Shown: positions 1 to 8,089, numbered from the stretch's first letter. The stretch is 64,000 bases of DNA from Paenibacillus elgii NBRC 100335 (GCF_004000865.1 NZ_BIMB01000027.1:27713-91712); one strand, 5' to 3'. Notes: generated by a model not told the origin, from the sequence alone. Made by a program: numbers and translations.

Positions 1-1
1 G

Positions 2-562
2 TACAACGTTCCGGTGCTGAACCGGATCGCCGCCGTTTACGTCTCGTTTGTCCGCGGAACGCCGATTTTGATCCAATTGTTTCTCGTCTTTTACGGGGTA
101 CCTGCGCTGCTGCAGCTCGTAGACTTCGACATGTCGCGGATGAATCCGATCGTATTCGTTATTATTACGTATGCGCTCGGCAGCGCCGCCTCGATTTCCG
201 AGGTGATCCGCGGGGCGGTCAACGCCGTAGACCGTGGCCAGCTTGAAGGCGCGTACGCCGTCGGTATGACGGGGCCGCAGGCCTTTTTCCGGATCGTTCT
301 GCCGCAGGCGTTCGTCATTGCTTTTCCGAACTTTGCGAGCACGGTGATCGGCTTCTTGAAAGATACGTCGCTGGCGTACTCTATCGGGGTCATGGACATG
401 ATGGGGCGGGGGCAGACGCTGATTGCGACGACCGCCCACACGCTGGAGGTGTATATCGGTCTGACGATCATTTATTATTTGACCGTGCTCCTGCTGGAGA
501 AGGGCTTTGCGTTGACGGAAATCCGATTGCAGAGGCACGAACAAAGAATTGCGAGCGCATGA
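2..562 (+). CDS. Amino-acid ABC transporter permease, 5'-truncated by window edge
   Basis: Inner-membrane permease of a polar-amino-acid ABC importer (HisM/GlnP family). The frame is open from base 2, so the real start lies upstream. It carries the family's helix-loop motif (VRGTPILIQLFLVFYG) and the EAA-like loop (GAYAVGMTGPQAFFRIVLPQA) that contacts the ATPase. A second permease follows after 33 bases, then the ATPase, so a heteromeric TcyL/TcyM-type pair is likely. In Bacillus such pairs import cystine or S-modified cysteines. The GNAT and M20 genes downstream fit that substrate class, but specificity is inferred from context only. Confidence 0.9.
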   Translation, partial: YNVPVLNRIAAVYVSFVRGTPILIQLFLVFYGVPALLQLVDFDMSRMNPIVFVIITYALGSAASISEVIRGAVNAVDRGQLEGAYAVGMTGPQAFFRIVLPQAFVIAFPNFASTVIGFLKDTSLAYSIGVMDMMGRGQTLIATTAHTLEVYIGLTIIYYLTVLLLEKGFALTEIRLQRHEQRIASA

Positions 563-595
563 CCGGTTCCCGGTCCGGGGATGGAGTGAGAACGA

Positions 596-1306
596 ATGAG
601 TATCGACATCGGGTTTATCGTTACGGCTTTTTTTGAAATATTGGACGCGCTGCCTCTGACGCTGGTCATCACGATCGTCCCGCTGCTGTTCGGGTTCGTC
701 ATCGGCGTGGCGACGGCGCTGATCCGCATGTACAAGGTGAAGGTGCTGCACCGGATCGCCGACGCCTATGTTTCCTTTTTGCGCGGAACGCCGGTCATTT
801 TGCACGTATTCCTCATTTACTGGGGGCTGCCGCTGCTGATCGACAAGCTGTCGACGCATTACGGGTGGGGGATCAAGACGGCTTCGATCCCGATCCTGTC
901 GTTCGTGCTGACGGCGTTCTCCCTGACGGCCGGCGCCTACATGTCCGAGATCATCCGCTCCGGTCTCCTGGCGGTAAACCGCGGTCAGATCGAGGCCGCC
1001 TACTCCGTCGGCATGAGCACGCCTCAAGCGCTCAGACGCATCGTGCTGCCGCAGGCGATCGGGGTTATTTTGCCGAATCTGTGCAACTTGTTCGTCGGTT
1101 TTTTGCATACGTCGACGTTTGCGTTCACGGTCTCGCAGATGGAACTGCTCGGCAAAGCCAGCGTCGTGGCGTCGAATAATTTAAAGTTTCTGGAAGCCTT
1201 TATCGCGGCGGCGCTTATTTATTGGGGAATCACGGTCGTGGCGGAGCGGCTGACGGCTTATTTGGAAAAAAAGGTAACTAAATACAATCGGGGAGGCGTG
1301 ACATGA
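596..1306 (+). CDS. Amino-acid ABC transporter permease (TcyM-like)
   Basis: Second permease of the same importer, 236 residues, the normal length. About five membrane helices are visible. The [18 protein letters not shown] segment and the EAA-type loop ([21 protein letters not shown]) are both present. A GGAGTG ribosome binding site precedes the ATG. Its last four bases (ATGA) overlap the start of the ATPase gene, so the two are probably translationally coupled. It resembles the first permease closely enough that the two should form a heterodimeric channel. Substrate is inferred to be cystine or another sulfur amino acid. Confidence 0.9.
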   Translation: MSIDIGFIVTAFFEILDALPLTLVITIVPLLFGFVIGVATALIRMYKVKVLHRIADAYVSFLRGTPVILHVFLIYWGLPLLIDKLSTHYGWGIKTASIPILSFVLTAFSLTAGAYMSEIIRSGLLAVNRGQIEAAYSVGMSTPQALRRIVLPQAIGVILPNLCNLFVGFLHTSTFAFTVSQMELLGKASVVASNNLKFLEAFIAAALIYWGITVVAERLTAYLEKKVTKYNRGGVT

Positions 1307-2055
1307 TCCGACTGACGAACATTCAAAAGTCGTTCGGCAAGCAGGCGGTGCTGAAAGGGATCGACTTGTCGGTGGAAAAAGGGGAGGTCGTCGTCATCCT
1401 CGGGCCCAGTGGATCAGGCAAAACGACGCTGCTCCGCTGCGTCAACCTGCTGGAGCGCCCGCAGGACGGGGAGGTGGCGATCGGCGATTTTACGGTCAAC
1501 TGCAAGCATCCGAGCAAGCGCGACATCTTGATGCTGCGCCGCAAAACGGCGATGGTGTTTCAGCATTACAATTTGTTCAAGCATAAGACGGCGCTGGAAA
1601 ACGTGATGGAGGGTCTCGTTATTGCGCAGAAAGTGCCCAAGGAAGAGGCGAGGGAGCGAAGTCTTCAGGTGCTGGAGAAGGTCGGCCTCGCGGCAAAAGC
1701 CGATGCCTACCCCAGCCGGCTCTCGGGCGGGCAGCAGCAGCGGGTCGGGATCGCCCGCGCTTTGGCGCTCAATCCCGAGGTGATTTTGTTCGACGAGCCG
1801 ACGTCAGCGCTCGATCCTGAGCTGGTCGGCGAGGTGCTGTCCGTCATTCGTAAAATTGCCCGCGAAGGCATCACGATGATCGTCGTGACGCACGAGATGA
1901 GCTTCGCCCGCGAAGTGTCGAACCGCGTGGTGTTTATGGACGAAGGCGTCATCGTCGAGGAGGGCAAGCCGGAGGACATTTTCTCCCGCCCCCAGGAAGA
2001 GCGCACCAAGCAGTTCCTGCGGAGAATCACGCCGGAATGGAGTTATGTGATATAA
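1303..2055 (+). CDS. Amino-acid ABC transporter ATP-binding protein (TcyN-like)
   Basis: Cytoplasmic ATPase energising the two preceding permeases. Walker [10 protein letters not shown] is at residues 34-42, the Q-loop (VFQHYNLF) near 85-92, the ABC signature LSGGQ at 140-144, Walker B VILFDEP at 160-166, and the switch His in VVTHEM near 198. All catalytic residues are intact and the 250-residue length is typical. It starts inside the stop of the upstream permease (ATGA overlap). No substrate-binding protein gene is visible. It should lie upstream of the window, as in tcyJKLMN-type operons. Confidence 0.93.
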   Translation: MIRLTNIQKSFGKQAVLKGIDLSVEKGEVVVILGPSGSGKTTLLRCVNLLERPQDGEVAIGDFTVNCKHPSKRDILMLRRKTAMVFQHYNLFKHKTALENVMEGLVIAQKVPKEEARERSLQVLEKVGLAAKADAYPSRLSGGQQQRVGIARALALNPEVILFDEPTSALDPELVGEVLSVIRKIAREGITMIVVTHEMSFAREVSNRVVFMDEGVIVEEGKPEDIFSRPQEERTKQFLRRITPEWSYVI

Positions 2056-2080
2056 TAGCGAAAATCGTGAGGTGAGTTCC

Positions 2081-2581
2081 GTGAACGAGGTGTATCGTCA
2101 AGCGACGTTAGACGATGCCGAGCAGGTTCTGGGCGTGATTCGCAGAGCTTATCGGAGCATCGGGGAGCTTAAAATCGAATTTGCGGCCGTCCATGCGGAT
2201 TTGGAGATGGTACGGACGAATATTGCCGAGCATGCCAGCTACGTGCTGGAGATCGACCGGAGGATCGTCGCGACCATTTCGCTCCGGTCGCTGCCGGAGG
2301 TGACCGATCTGCCGTTCCTGTACAACTTTGCCGTCGATCCGGCATATGCGAACCGTGGTGTCGGCAGTAGGCTTCTGGCCTACGCGGAGGAAGCGGTCGT
2401 ACGGGATATTCTGCTTTCGCCGGCTGTTGTGCTCGCGACCTCGGCGAAGCATCCCTGGCTGCTGCCGATGTATGAACGGAAAGGCTACGTGCGCTTCTAT
2501 GAGCGGGAGCTGGGACGGGACGACAAGCTCGTCTTTTTGCGTAAAAATTTGCTGCCTGAAGTCCGCGCCACCACAGGCTAA
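2081..2581 (+). CDS. GNAT-family N-acetyltransferase
   Basis: GCN5-related acetyltransferase of 166 residues. The acetyl-CoA pyrophosphate-binding loop (ANRGVGSRLL) is clear, and the C-terminal half (LPMYERKGYVRFY) is the usual family ending. I chose the GTG at 2081 because GAGGTGA sits five bases upstream. An in-frame GTG at 2072 overlaps that site. It lies between an amino-acid importer and an M20 amidohydrolase. In Bacillus the same order occurs where SnaA/SnaB acetylate S-modified cysteines before C-S bond cleavage and a deacetylase finishes the route. That role here is inference. Confidence 0.8.
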   Translation: MNEVYRQATLDDAEQVLGVIRRAYRSIGELKIEFAAVHADLEMVRTNIAEHASYVLEIDRRIVATISLRSLPEVTDLPFLYNFAVDPAYANRGVGSRLLAYAEEAVVRDILLSPAVVLATSAKHPWLLPMYERKGYVRFYERELGRDDKLVFLRKNLLPEVRATTG

Positions 2582-2599
2582 ACCGAGGAGAATCTGCGC

Positions 2600-3763
2600 A
2601 TGAACCCTGAACGATTGCTTCAAGAGGCTGAGGAACTGAAGCCCGAATTGGTGCGGCTTCGCCGCGACTTGCACCGCCATCCGGAGCTGTCAATGCAGGA
2701 GGTGGAGACGACCCGCAAAATCCGGGAAGCGTTAAGCGGAGCGGGCATCCGGCTGCTGCCGCTCGACCTGCCTGTCGGCGTGCTGGCGGAGGTCGAAGGG
2801 GCGGAGCCTGGGCCGACGGTTGCGCTGCGGGCGGATATCGACGCGCTGCCGGTGACGGAGGAAACCGGGCTGCCGTTCGCCTCGGAAATTCCGGGGAAAA
2901 TGCACGCTTGCGGGCACGATTTTCATACCGCGGCGATTGTGGGTGCGGCGTTGCTGCTCAAGCGGCATGCCGTCGAGCTGAAAGGAACCGTGAAGCTGCT
3001 GTTTCAGCCAGCGGAAGAGAAGGGCACGGGTGCGAAAGCGATGATCGGCGCGGGCGCTTTGGAAGGCGTGCAGGCGATCTTCGGCATGCATAACAAGCCC
3101 GAGCTGCCGGTCGGCACTGTCGGCTTGGCGCCGGGGCCGCTGATGGCCAGCGTCGACGGCTTCAAGCTGACGGTGACCGGAAAGGGCGGCCATGCGGCCA
3201 TTCCCGATGCAGCGATCGACCCGATCGTGGCCGCCAGCGCGATCGTAGGCGGCCTCCAGACCGCGGTCAGCCGCAGCATCAGCCCGCTGGACAGCGCGGT
3301 TGTCAGCGTATGCAGCTTTCATGCAGGCAGCACGTGGAACGTCATCCCGGACGAAGCGGTCTTGGACGGCACCGTGCGGACGTTCCGCCCGGAGGTCCGG
3401 CAGAAGCTGCCGGAACTGCTGCAGCGCATCGCCGGCGGCATCGCTGCGGGCTACGGCGCGGAGGCGCGCCTGACTTGGTTTGCGGGAATTCCGTCCGTAA
3501 CCAACGATTCGGAAGCGGTGGAGATCGCCCGCGGGGCGGCGCAAGCCTTGAACCTCCATGTGACGGGGGCCCGGCGTTCCACGGGCGGCGAAGATTTTGC
3601 GCACTACCAGGAACAGATACCGGGCTGCTTCCTCTGGATGGGCACGAGCGGAACGGAGGAATGGCACCATCCGAAATTTACGCTAAATGAGGATGCGTTA
3701 GTGCCGGGAGCGGCTTTATTTGCGCTTACGGCGGTCCGCGCTTTGGACCGTCTGCGGGACTAG
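2600..3763 (+). CDS. M20D-family amidohydrolase (YtnL/YxeP-like N-acyl-amino-acid deacetylase)
   Basis: Metal-dependent amidohydrolase of 387 residues, in the family of hippurate hydrolases and N-acetyl amino acid deacetylases. It has RRDLHRHPELS near the N-terminus, the metal-binding HACGHD at 102-107, the EEKGTGAKAMI segment and the C-terminal GGEDF metal ligand. The dimerisation domain sits between. GAGGAG lies nine bases before the ATG, and the gene follows the GNAT gene after 18 bases, so they are one operon. The expected role is removal of an N-acetyl group after processing of an imported sulfur amino acid. The stop overlaps that of the convergent gene within CTAG. Confidence 0.85.
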   Translation: MNPERLLQEAEELKPELVRLRRDLHRHPELSMQEVETTRKIREALSGAGIRLLPLDLPVGVLAEVEGAEPGPTVALRADIDALPVTEETGLPFASEIPGKMHACGHDFHTAAIVGAALLLKRHAVELKGTVKLLFQPAEEKGTGAKAMIGAGALEGVQAIFGMHNKPELPVGTVGLAPGPLMASVDGFKLTVTGKGGHAAIPDAAIDPIVAASAIVGGLQTAVSRSISPLDSAVVSVCSFHAGSTWNVIPDEAVLDGTVRTFRPEVRQKLPELLQRIAGGIAAGYGAEARLTWFAGIPSVTNDSEAVEIARGAAQALNLHVTGARRSTGGEDFAHYQEQIPGCFLWMGTSGTEEWHHPKFTLNEDALVPGAALFALTAVRALDRLRD

Positions 3764-4620
3764 TCGCGCCGGTACCATTCGCCGGACATCCACTCGCTCG
3801 CTTTCCAGCGCAGCACATCCGGTGTGGCGAGGTGGATGATTTCTTTCAAGAAGTCGAGCTGCTCTGTGTCGGACATCGGGCAGAATCGCTTGGCGATAGC
3901 GAGATTTTTCTCCAACTGCTCCATGGTTTCCATCCCGATAATGGTTGTGGCAACGGGCAGCGAGAACGTGTACCGCAGCGCCTGCTCGTACCATGGGGCG
4001 AGCTTCCCGAGCGCCATCACCTTCATGCCGATTACCGCGACTCCCTTCTCGACGGCCCGCGGAACAAATTCGTGCGCGAAGCTGTAGATGAAGTGATCGG
4101 CGGCGGATAGTGCCACCAAGGCGCTGTCGAAGGGGAACCGTTCGATCGCTTCGAGCTGGACTTCCGGGTTCGTATGCCCGCTGACGCTGATCGCCTTGAT
4201 GATGCCTTGCTCCTTCGCTTCGAGCATCGCCTCCATCGCCCCGCCTTTGGCGAAGCATTGCTCCAGATCGTCCATCGTGACCAGATTATGCAGACGCCAC
4301 TCGTCGACATGGTCGGTTTGCAGCCGGTTCAGGCTGGCTTCGAGCAGGCGCCACGAGCCGTCTCTTGTCCGGTCGTGCGTCTTCGTTGCGATCCAGACGT
4401 CGCTGCGGCGGTGCCCGAGTGCTTTACCCAGCCGCTCCTCCGACTGCCCGTCAGAATAGCTCGGGGCCGTATCGAAGTAGGTTATGCCTTCGTCGATCGC
4501 CCGGTTCACGATGCGAATTGCTTCTTCCTCCGTGCATTGATGCTCGTCCACGATGCGCTGGGCGCCGAAGCCCAGAATCGGAAATTGCTTGTCGGACGCG
4601 CCGAAATATCTATGCTCCAA
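3760..4620 (-). CDS. Aldo/keto reductase
   Basis: NAD(P)H-dependent oxidoreductase of the aldo/keto reductase superfamily, 286 residues. The catalytic tetrad is recognisable: Asp50 and Tyr55 in FDTAPSYSDG, Lys80 in IATKTHD, His111 in WRLHNL. The (beta/alpha)8 fold runs the whole length and the C-terminal IIGMETMEQLEKN segment matches cofactor-binding loops of the family. It is transcribed alone, against its neighbours, and ends tail-to-tail with the amidohydrolase, both using the TAG of one CTAG palindrome. Substrate unknown. Confidence 0.88.
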   Translation of the reverse strand: MEHRYFGASDKQFPILGFGAQRIVDEHQCTEEEAIRIVNRAIDEGITYFDTAPSYSDGQSEERLGKALGHRRSDVWIATKTHDRTRDGSWRLLEASLNRLQTDHVDEWRLHNLVTMDDLEQCFAKGGAMEAMLEAKEQGIIKAISVSGHTNPEVQLEAIERFPFDSALVALSAADHFIYSFAHEFVPRAVEKGVAVIGMKVMALGKLAPWYEQALRYTFSLPVATTIIGMETMEQLEKNLAIAKRFCPMSDTEQLDFLKEIIHLATPDVLRWKASEWMSGEWYRRD

Positions 4621-4703
4621 AAAAGTTCACTCCTTCGGAATGTAGGTGGTCATAGTCTGATTATACCTAAATATAAGGCGGTTTAATATACGATTAGGAA
4701 GGA

Positions 4704-5867
4704 GTGATCGTTATCCGTACGTCTTACGATGTCATCGTCATCGGCGCAGGCTCCATGGGCATGAGTGCGGGGGCGCATTTGGCACGGCGAGGGATAAGCA
4801 CGCTGCTGATCGACGCGTTCGACCCGCCCCATGGGGGAGGCAGCCATCACGGAGAAACGAGGCTGCTCCGTCATGCCTATGCCGGAGGGGGCCCTTACGT
4901 GGCCATGGCCGTCCGGGCGCACCAGCTCTGGAGCGAGCTGGAGGAGGAACGCGGCCGGAAGCTGTTCTTTCGCAGCGGCGTGCTGAATATGGCGCCGGCC
5001 GGGCATTCGGGGCTCCGCTACAAACTTGAATCGTCGGCCGCGCTTCAATTGCCGGTCGAGCTGCTGCGGTCGCAGGAGATTGCGAAGCGCTGGCCGGGCG
5101 TTCAACTGCCGGACGATTACGCGGGGCTGTTCGAGCCGGAGGCCGGCTATTTGCTCAGCGAGCAATGCGTGCAGGCGTATCGCGAAACGGCGCTGGCGCA
5201 TCGGGCGGCGCTGCTTCCGTATACGCGCGTAACGGAGGTCGTGCCGTGGAACGCGGGCGTCACCGTAAAAACCGGGGTCGGCGACTTCCACGCGGACTGT
5301 CTTATTGTAAGCGCGGGCGCCGGAGTCGGCAGCGTGCTGCTTCCGTCGCTTGCGCTGCCCGTGGCGCCGGTCCGCAAAGCAGTCGCCTGGTTTCAGGCCG
5401 ACGAAGCGCTGTTCGCTTCCGAGCGATTCCCGGGATTCACGCTAAGCACCCCAGACGGCGGCTTTTACGGCTTTCCGAGCATTCAAGGGTCCGGCGTGAA
5501 GATCGGCCGGCACGAGACCGGCCTTCCGCTCTCGCCGGTTGAGCAGCCGGCTGAATTCGGGACACTGCCGGAGGACGAGGGCGATGTCCGCCGGGCGCTG
5601 GAGACGTATATGCCGGCTGCGGCGGGCGCTCTGCTGCGCGGCGGGGTGTGCAAATACGAGCTGTCGCCGGACGAACATTTCATCATCGACCGGGCGCCGT
5701 TCGATTCGAACATTCAGATCGCCTGCGGCTTCTCGGGTCACGGCTTCAAGTTTGCCAGCGTCGTCGGCGAAATTTTGGCCGACCGGATCGAAGGAAAACC
5801 GGACGCGTTCGACCTAAGCATGTTCCGGCTGTCCCGCTTTCAGGAACAGCAGGTGGCGATCATTTAA
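4704..5867 (+). CDS. Monomeric sarcosine oxidase / N-methyl amino acid oxidase (FAD-dependent)
   Basis: Flavoenzyme that oxidatively demethylates N-methyl amino acids, releasing formaldehyde and H2O2. The dinucleotide-binding motif GAGSMGMSAG is at the N-terminus. The stretch DPPHGGGSHHGETRLLRHAY is nearly identical in layout to monomeric sarcosine oxidase, and Cys316 in GVCKYELSPDEHF occupies the position of the covalent FAD-linking cysteine. C-terminal GFSGHGFKF is typical. Start problem: the only canonical start (GTG 4704) abuts the AAGGAG site. An ATC at 4713, nine bases downstream of that site, aligns with the family's N-terminus. The true start may be non-canonical. Confidence 0.85.
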   Translation: MIVIRTSYDVIVIGAGSMGMSAGAHLARRGISTLLIDAFDPPHGGGSHHGETRLLRHAYAGGGPYVAMAVRAHQLWSELEEERGRKLFFRSGVLNMAPAGHSGLRYKLESSAALQLPVELLRSQEIAKRWPGVQLPDDYAGLFEPEAGYLLSEQCVQAYRETALAHRAALLPYTRVTEVVPWNAGVTVKTGVGDFHADCLIVSAGAGVGSVLLPSLALPVAPVRKAVAWFQADEALFASERFPGFTLSTPDGGFYGFPSIQGSGVKIGRHETGLPLSPVEQPAEFGTLPEDEGDVRRALETYMPAAAGALLRGGVCKYELSPDEHFIIDRAPFDSNIQIACGFSGHGFKFASVVGEILADRIEGKPDAFDLSMFRLSRFQEQQVAII

Positions 5868-5920
5868 GAGACCACTTTCTCAACACTTGAGCACATACTT
5901 ATGTGCACAGTAGTAAGGTA

Positions 5921-6262
5921 GACAAGATAACGGAACTGCCGTGCGCTATTTTTTGTCTGAGATAGCCCGTTTTAAAAATAGCGAACGTACGTTCCTTTAT
6001 TCATGTCGAAACATAGTTAGTAAGGTTAACATCGGGCATTTAGCGCATCTGAGTTCCTCTGTATTTGCACGAAGAGGTCAAAAAGCCGATTTAGAGGAAC
6101 TTTTCTGCATCTATTTTGCTGACGCGCGATCCCGCCACAGAAAGCCGGCTCTGCTGCTTACCTCCCCGATGTTTCTGAGGGCTCCCGAAATCGACAGGTC
6201 CTCTCGGTACGGGCTCTTGAACAAAACAAAAAAACTCTCCGCAGAGAGGTTAGAGTATCGAG
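5921..6262 (+). repeat. Dispersed ~340-bp intergenic repeat, copy 1
   Basis: This stretch matches the reverse complement of about 36425-36776 along its whole length, by eye roughly four bases in five. Landmarks in order: GGAACTG at 5932 before a T-rich run, the palindrome GAACGTACGTTC at 5983-5994 followed by CTTTAT, TAGCGCATCTGAGTTCC at 6041-6057, GAGGAAC at 6094, and at the far end a hairpin (CTCTC-cgca-GAGAG, 6235-6248) whose T-run lies on the minus strand. A 123-codon reading frame inside it is not conserved as protein in the other copy. Degenerate relatives occur near 10.6 and 31.8 kb. Confidence 0.75.
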
Positions 6263-6300
6263 AAATTCCAGGAGTAAAAACTCAGACAAATAAACGTGGA

Positions 6301-6456
6301 TATATCCCTTAAGAGTTTACGCTCGCCTTGAAGCCCGTGAAATTACCGCTAATTCTAATCAGTTTCACGGCTAGATGGGGTCCCCAAGCAAGTATTAGAA
6401 TATGCTTTTAAGAGTTACATCACTTTCTGGGGAGGGGCAGCGGCTGGAGGGATATA
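6301..6456 (+). ncRNA. Candidate structured RNA with pseudoknot (family unassigned)
   Basis: A closing stem pairs TATATCCCT (6301-6309) with AGGGATATA (6448-6456). Inside, AGCC-c-GTGAAA (6332-6342) pairs with TTTCACGGCT (6363-6372). Its loop contains ATTCTAAT (6352-6359), perfectly complementary to ATTAGAAT (6394-6401), which would form a pseudoknot. GGGGTCCCC lies between. No protein is encoded. Size and architecture remind me of HEARO/omega RNAs of IscB elements, but no IscB or TnpB gene is present and I cannot confirm the family. Orientation is assumed. Confidence 0.4.
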
Positions 6457-6506
6457 CCCCACCGTTGTATGCAGAGAAACTACGAGCATCGGGTTTTACA
6501 ACAAAC

Positions 6507-6532
6507 AAAGCTCCGGGAAACCCCGGAGCTTT
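6507..6532 (-). terminator. Terminator of the Tet(L)-like gene
   Basis: Hairpin AAAGCTCCGGG / CCCCGGAGCTTT directly downstream of the minus-strand pump gene stop. The T-run is short, so efficiency is uncertain. Confidence 0.7.
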
Positions 6533-6538
6533 ACATCA

Positions 6539-7900
6539 TCACTGACTATTCCGCCTATAAAACATAACGAACAGAGTACCGCCAAACGCCACGAGCGCCA
6601 TAAAAATCAGCATCATATTGCTGTAAAGCGCAGCCGTTTGGCTCGTTACGGTCCCGACAAGCGGAGAATCCAGCCACGGCTTCGTCAGCAGTCCGCCCAC
6701 ACCGGCAATGCCAATCCCTTCCGCGAGGAAGCAGGCGAAGTTGAGCATGCCCATACCGGAGCCCGCTTCATTCTCTTCCAGCGTACTGGCGACACTTGCG
6801 GAAACGGCCGTTTTGACAAACGACAGGCCGCCAAACGTCAGAATCATCGAAGCCCCAATAAACCACGGCGTCCGGTCCGCATAGAACAGGACGACCAGAA
6901 AACCGGCGGCAATCATGCTTAATCCGGTTAGCATTGCGGCGATATGACCCCGGCGGTCGGCCAGCATCCCGCCGAGCATCCCGAACAAAATGACGCTCAA
7001 GGTGCCGGGGAACAGAATGGCGCTTCCGATGAGGCCGGTTGGCATAGCGTACACCGCTCTCATCAGATAAGGCACCATGGAAATAAAGCCCGCGACCGTG
7101 CCTAGAAGCAGGGCGCCTGTGAGCACGCCGGCAAGATACCTTTTCTTCCGAAACAGAAACAGTTCCAAGAACGGCTCCCGGTGCCGGCGTATATGAAGAG
7201 CGAGAAGCGCAAACAGAACCAGACTTGCAGTCAGGTAAATCCAATGATACAGCGTCGTGAACAGCGCAAACGACAAAATGCCCGCAGACAACATTATCGC
7301 TCCGGTCATGTCGAATGCTTTTGTCTCTGTCGTCTCGTCAGGCAGCGTCCGAAGGACGAACGGCAGGGCCAGCAGCGACAGCAGCGGCAGCGCAAACAAC
7401 AGCGACCAATGCATATAGCCGGATACCGCGCCTCCGATGACCGGACCGAGCCCCTCACCAAAGGCGACGACAGAGCCGATCAGGCCGAAAGCTTTGCCCT
7501 GTTTCCCCGGTTCCACGACCTTGACGATCATCACCATAATGAGCGACGGAATGGCCGAAGCCCCGATTCCCTGCAAAAAACGCGCGACCAGCACGCCCGG
7601 ATACCAGGCATAACCCAACAGGCCGACGACCGAACCGAAACCGTAGGTTAACATACCGAACAACAACAGCTTTCGCATGCCTGTATGCTCCGATATTTTG
7701 CCGTACACAGCGACGCCGATCGCGAAAGAAAGCGAAAAGCAGGTGTTGGTCCAATTGGCCGCCGACGGCGCAATATGGAAATAGGCGGCAATGTCCGGCA
7801 ACGAAACGTTAAACATGGTTTCGTTCATGACGCTGAAAAATGTCAAAATGCTCAACCACAGGATGAATCGCGACGCTTGAACTTCATTTCGGTGTTGCAC
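6539..7900 (-). CDS. Tet(L)/Tet(K)-like tetracycline efflux MFS transporter
   Basis: Drug:H+ antiporter of the 14-helix DHA2 family, 453 residues. It follows Tet(L) closely: FFSVMNETMFNVSLPDIA in helix 1, NWTNTCFSLSFAIGVAVYGK in helix 2, GKAFGLIGSVVAFGEGLGP with motif C in helix 5, GTVAGFISMVPYLM mid-protein, and GGLSFVKTAVSASVASTLEE near the C-terminus. The predicted role is export of tetracycline-metal complexes. Translation starts at GTG (7898-7900), with its ribosome binding site AAAGGGG inside a hairpin. A 20-codon leader ORF lies just upstream. It diverges from a Tet(M)-like gene. Substrate range is inferred from homology. Confidence 0.85.
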   Translation of the reverse strand: MQHRNEVQASRFILWLSILTFFSVMNETMFNVSLPDIAAYFHIAPSAANWTNTCFSLSFAIGVAVYGKISEHTGMRKLLLFGMLTYGFGSVVGLLGYAWYPGVLVARFLQGIGASAIPSLIMVMIVKVVEPGKQGKAFGLIGSVVAFGEGLGPVIGGAVSGYMHWSLLFALPLLSLLALPFVLRTLPDETTETKAFDMTGAIMLSAGILSFALFTTLYHWIYLTASLVLFALLALHIRRHREPFLELFLFRKKRYLAGVLTGALLLGTVAGFISMVPYLMRAVYAMPTGLIGSAILFPGTLSVILFGMLGGMLADRRGHIAAMLTGLSMIAAGFLVVLFYADRTPWFIGASMILTFGGLSFVKTAVSASVASTLEENEAGSGMGMLNFACFLAEGIGIAGVGGLLTKPWLDSPLVGTVTSQTAALYSNMMLIFMALVAFGGTLFVMFYRRNSQ

Positions 7901-7910
7901 TTGAATATAA

Positions 7911-7964
7911 CCCCTTTAAAGGAAGGGGAATCGCAGTTTATAGGGTCAATGATGCGCCTTCCCC
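7911..7964 (-). promoter_or_regulatory. Translational attenuator of the Tet(L)-like gene
   Basis: In the minus-strand mRNA, CCCCTT (complement of 7923-7928) can pair with AAGGGG (complement of 7911-7916), hiding the pump's ribosome binding site. Alternatively TTCCCC (complement of 7925-7930) pairs with the upstream GGGGAA (complement of 7959-7964), freeing it. The two hairpins are mutually exclusive and overlap the end of the leader ORF. This is the logic expected for ribosome-stalling or reinitiation control by tetracycline. Confidence 0.6.
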
Positions 7965-8000
7965 TAAATGTTGTACCCTTGCGAAATTGTTTTGCCGCAT
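7938..8000 (-). CDS. 20-residue leader peptide of the Tet(L)-like gene
   Basis: Short reading frame, ATG to TAA, preceded by GGAGG 11 bases upstream. The peptide contains RVQHLGEGASLTL. As I recall it, the Tet(L) leader is also 20 residues and ends RVQLKEGSVSLTL, so this looks homologous. It ends 37 bases before the pump's GTG and its 3' part overlaps the upstream arm of the attenuator hairpin. The likely role is purely regulatory: ribosome behaviour on the leader sets pump translation. Confidence 0.7.
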   Translation of the reverse strand: MRQNNFARVQHLGEGASLTL

Positions 8001-8049
8001 GATATGCTACGCCTCCAAATTCGTAAAAATGAGAAAATAAACCAATCCG

Positions 8050-8078
8050 ATTATATCATAACCGCTCAAAAGACGTAA
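8050..8078 (-). promoter_or_regulatory. Promoter of the Tet(L)-like transcript
   Basis: On the minus strand, TTACGT (-35, weak) and TATAAT (-10, perfect) are separated by 17 bases. The -10 lies about 35 bases upstream of the leader ribosome binding site. The imperfect palindrome GACGTAAGCGTC (8072-8083) sits over the -35 and between the two divergent promoters, and is a possible operator. Confidence 0.55.
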
Positions 8079-8089
8079 GCGTCATTTCA

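Noticed and set aside
5941..6312. 123-codon frame inside the dispersed repeat
   Set aside because: The second copy at 36.5 kb has stops and frameshifts in this frame while nucleotide landmarks are kept; no ribosome binding site.
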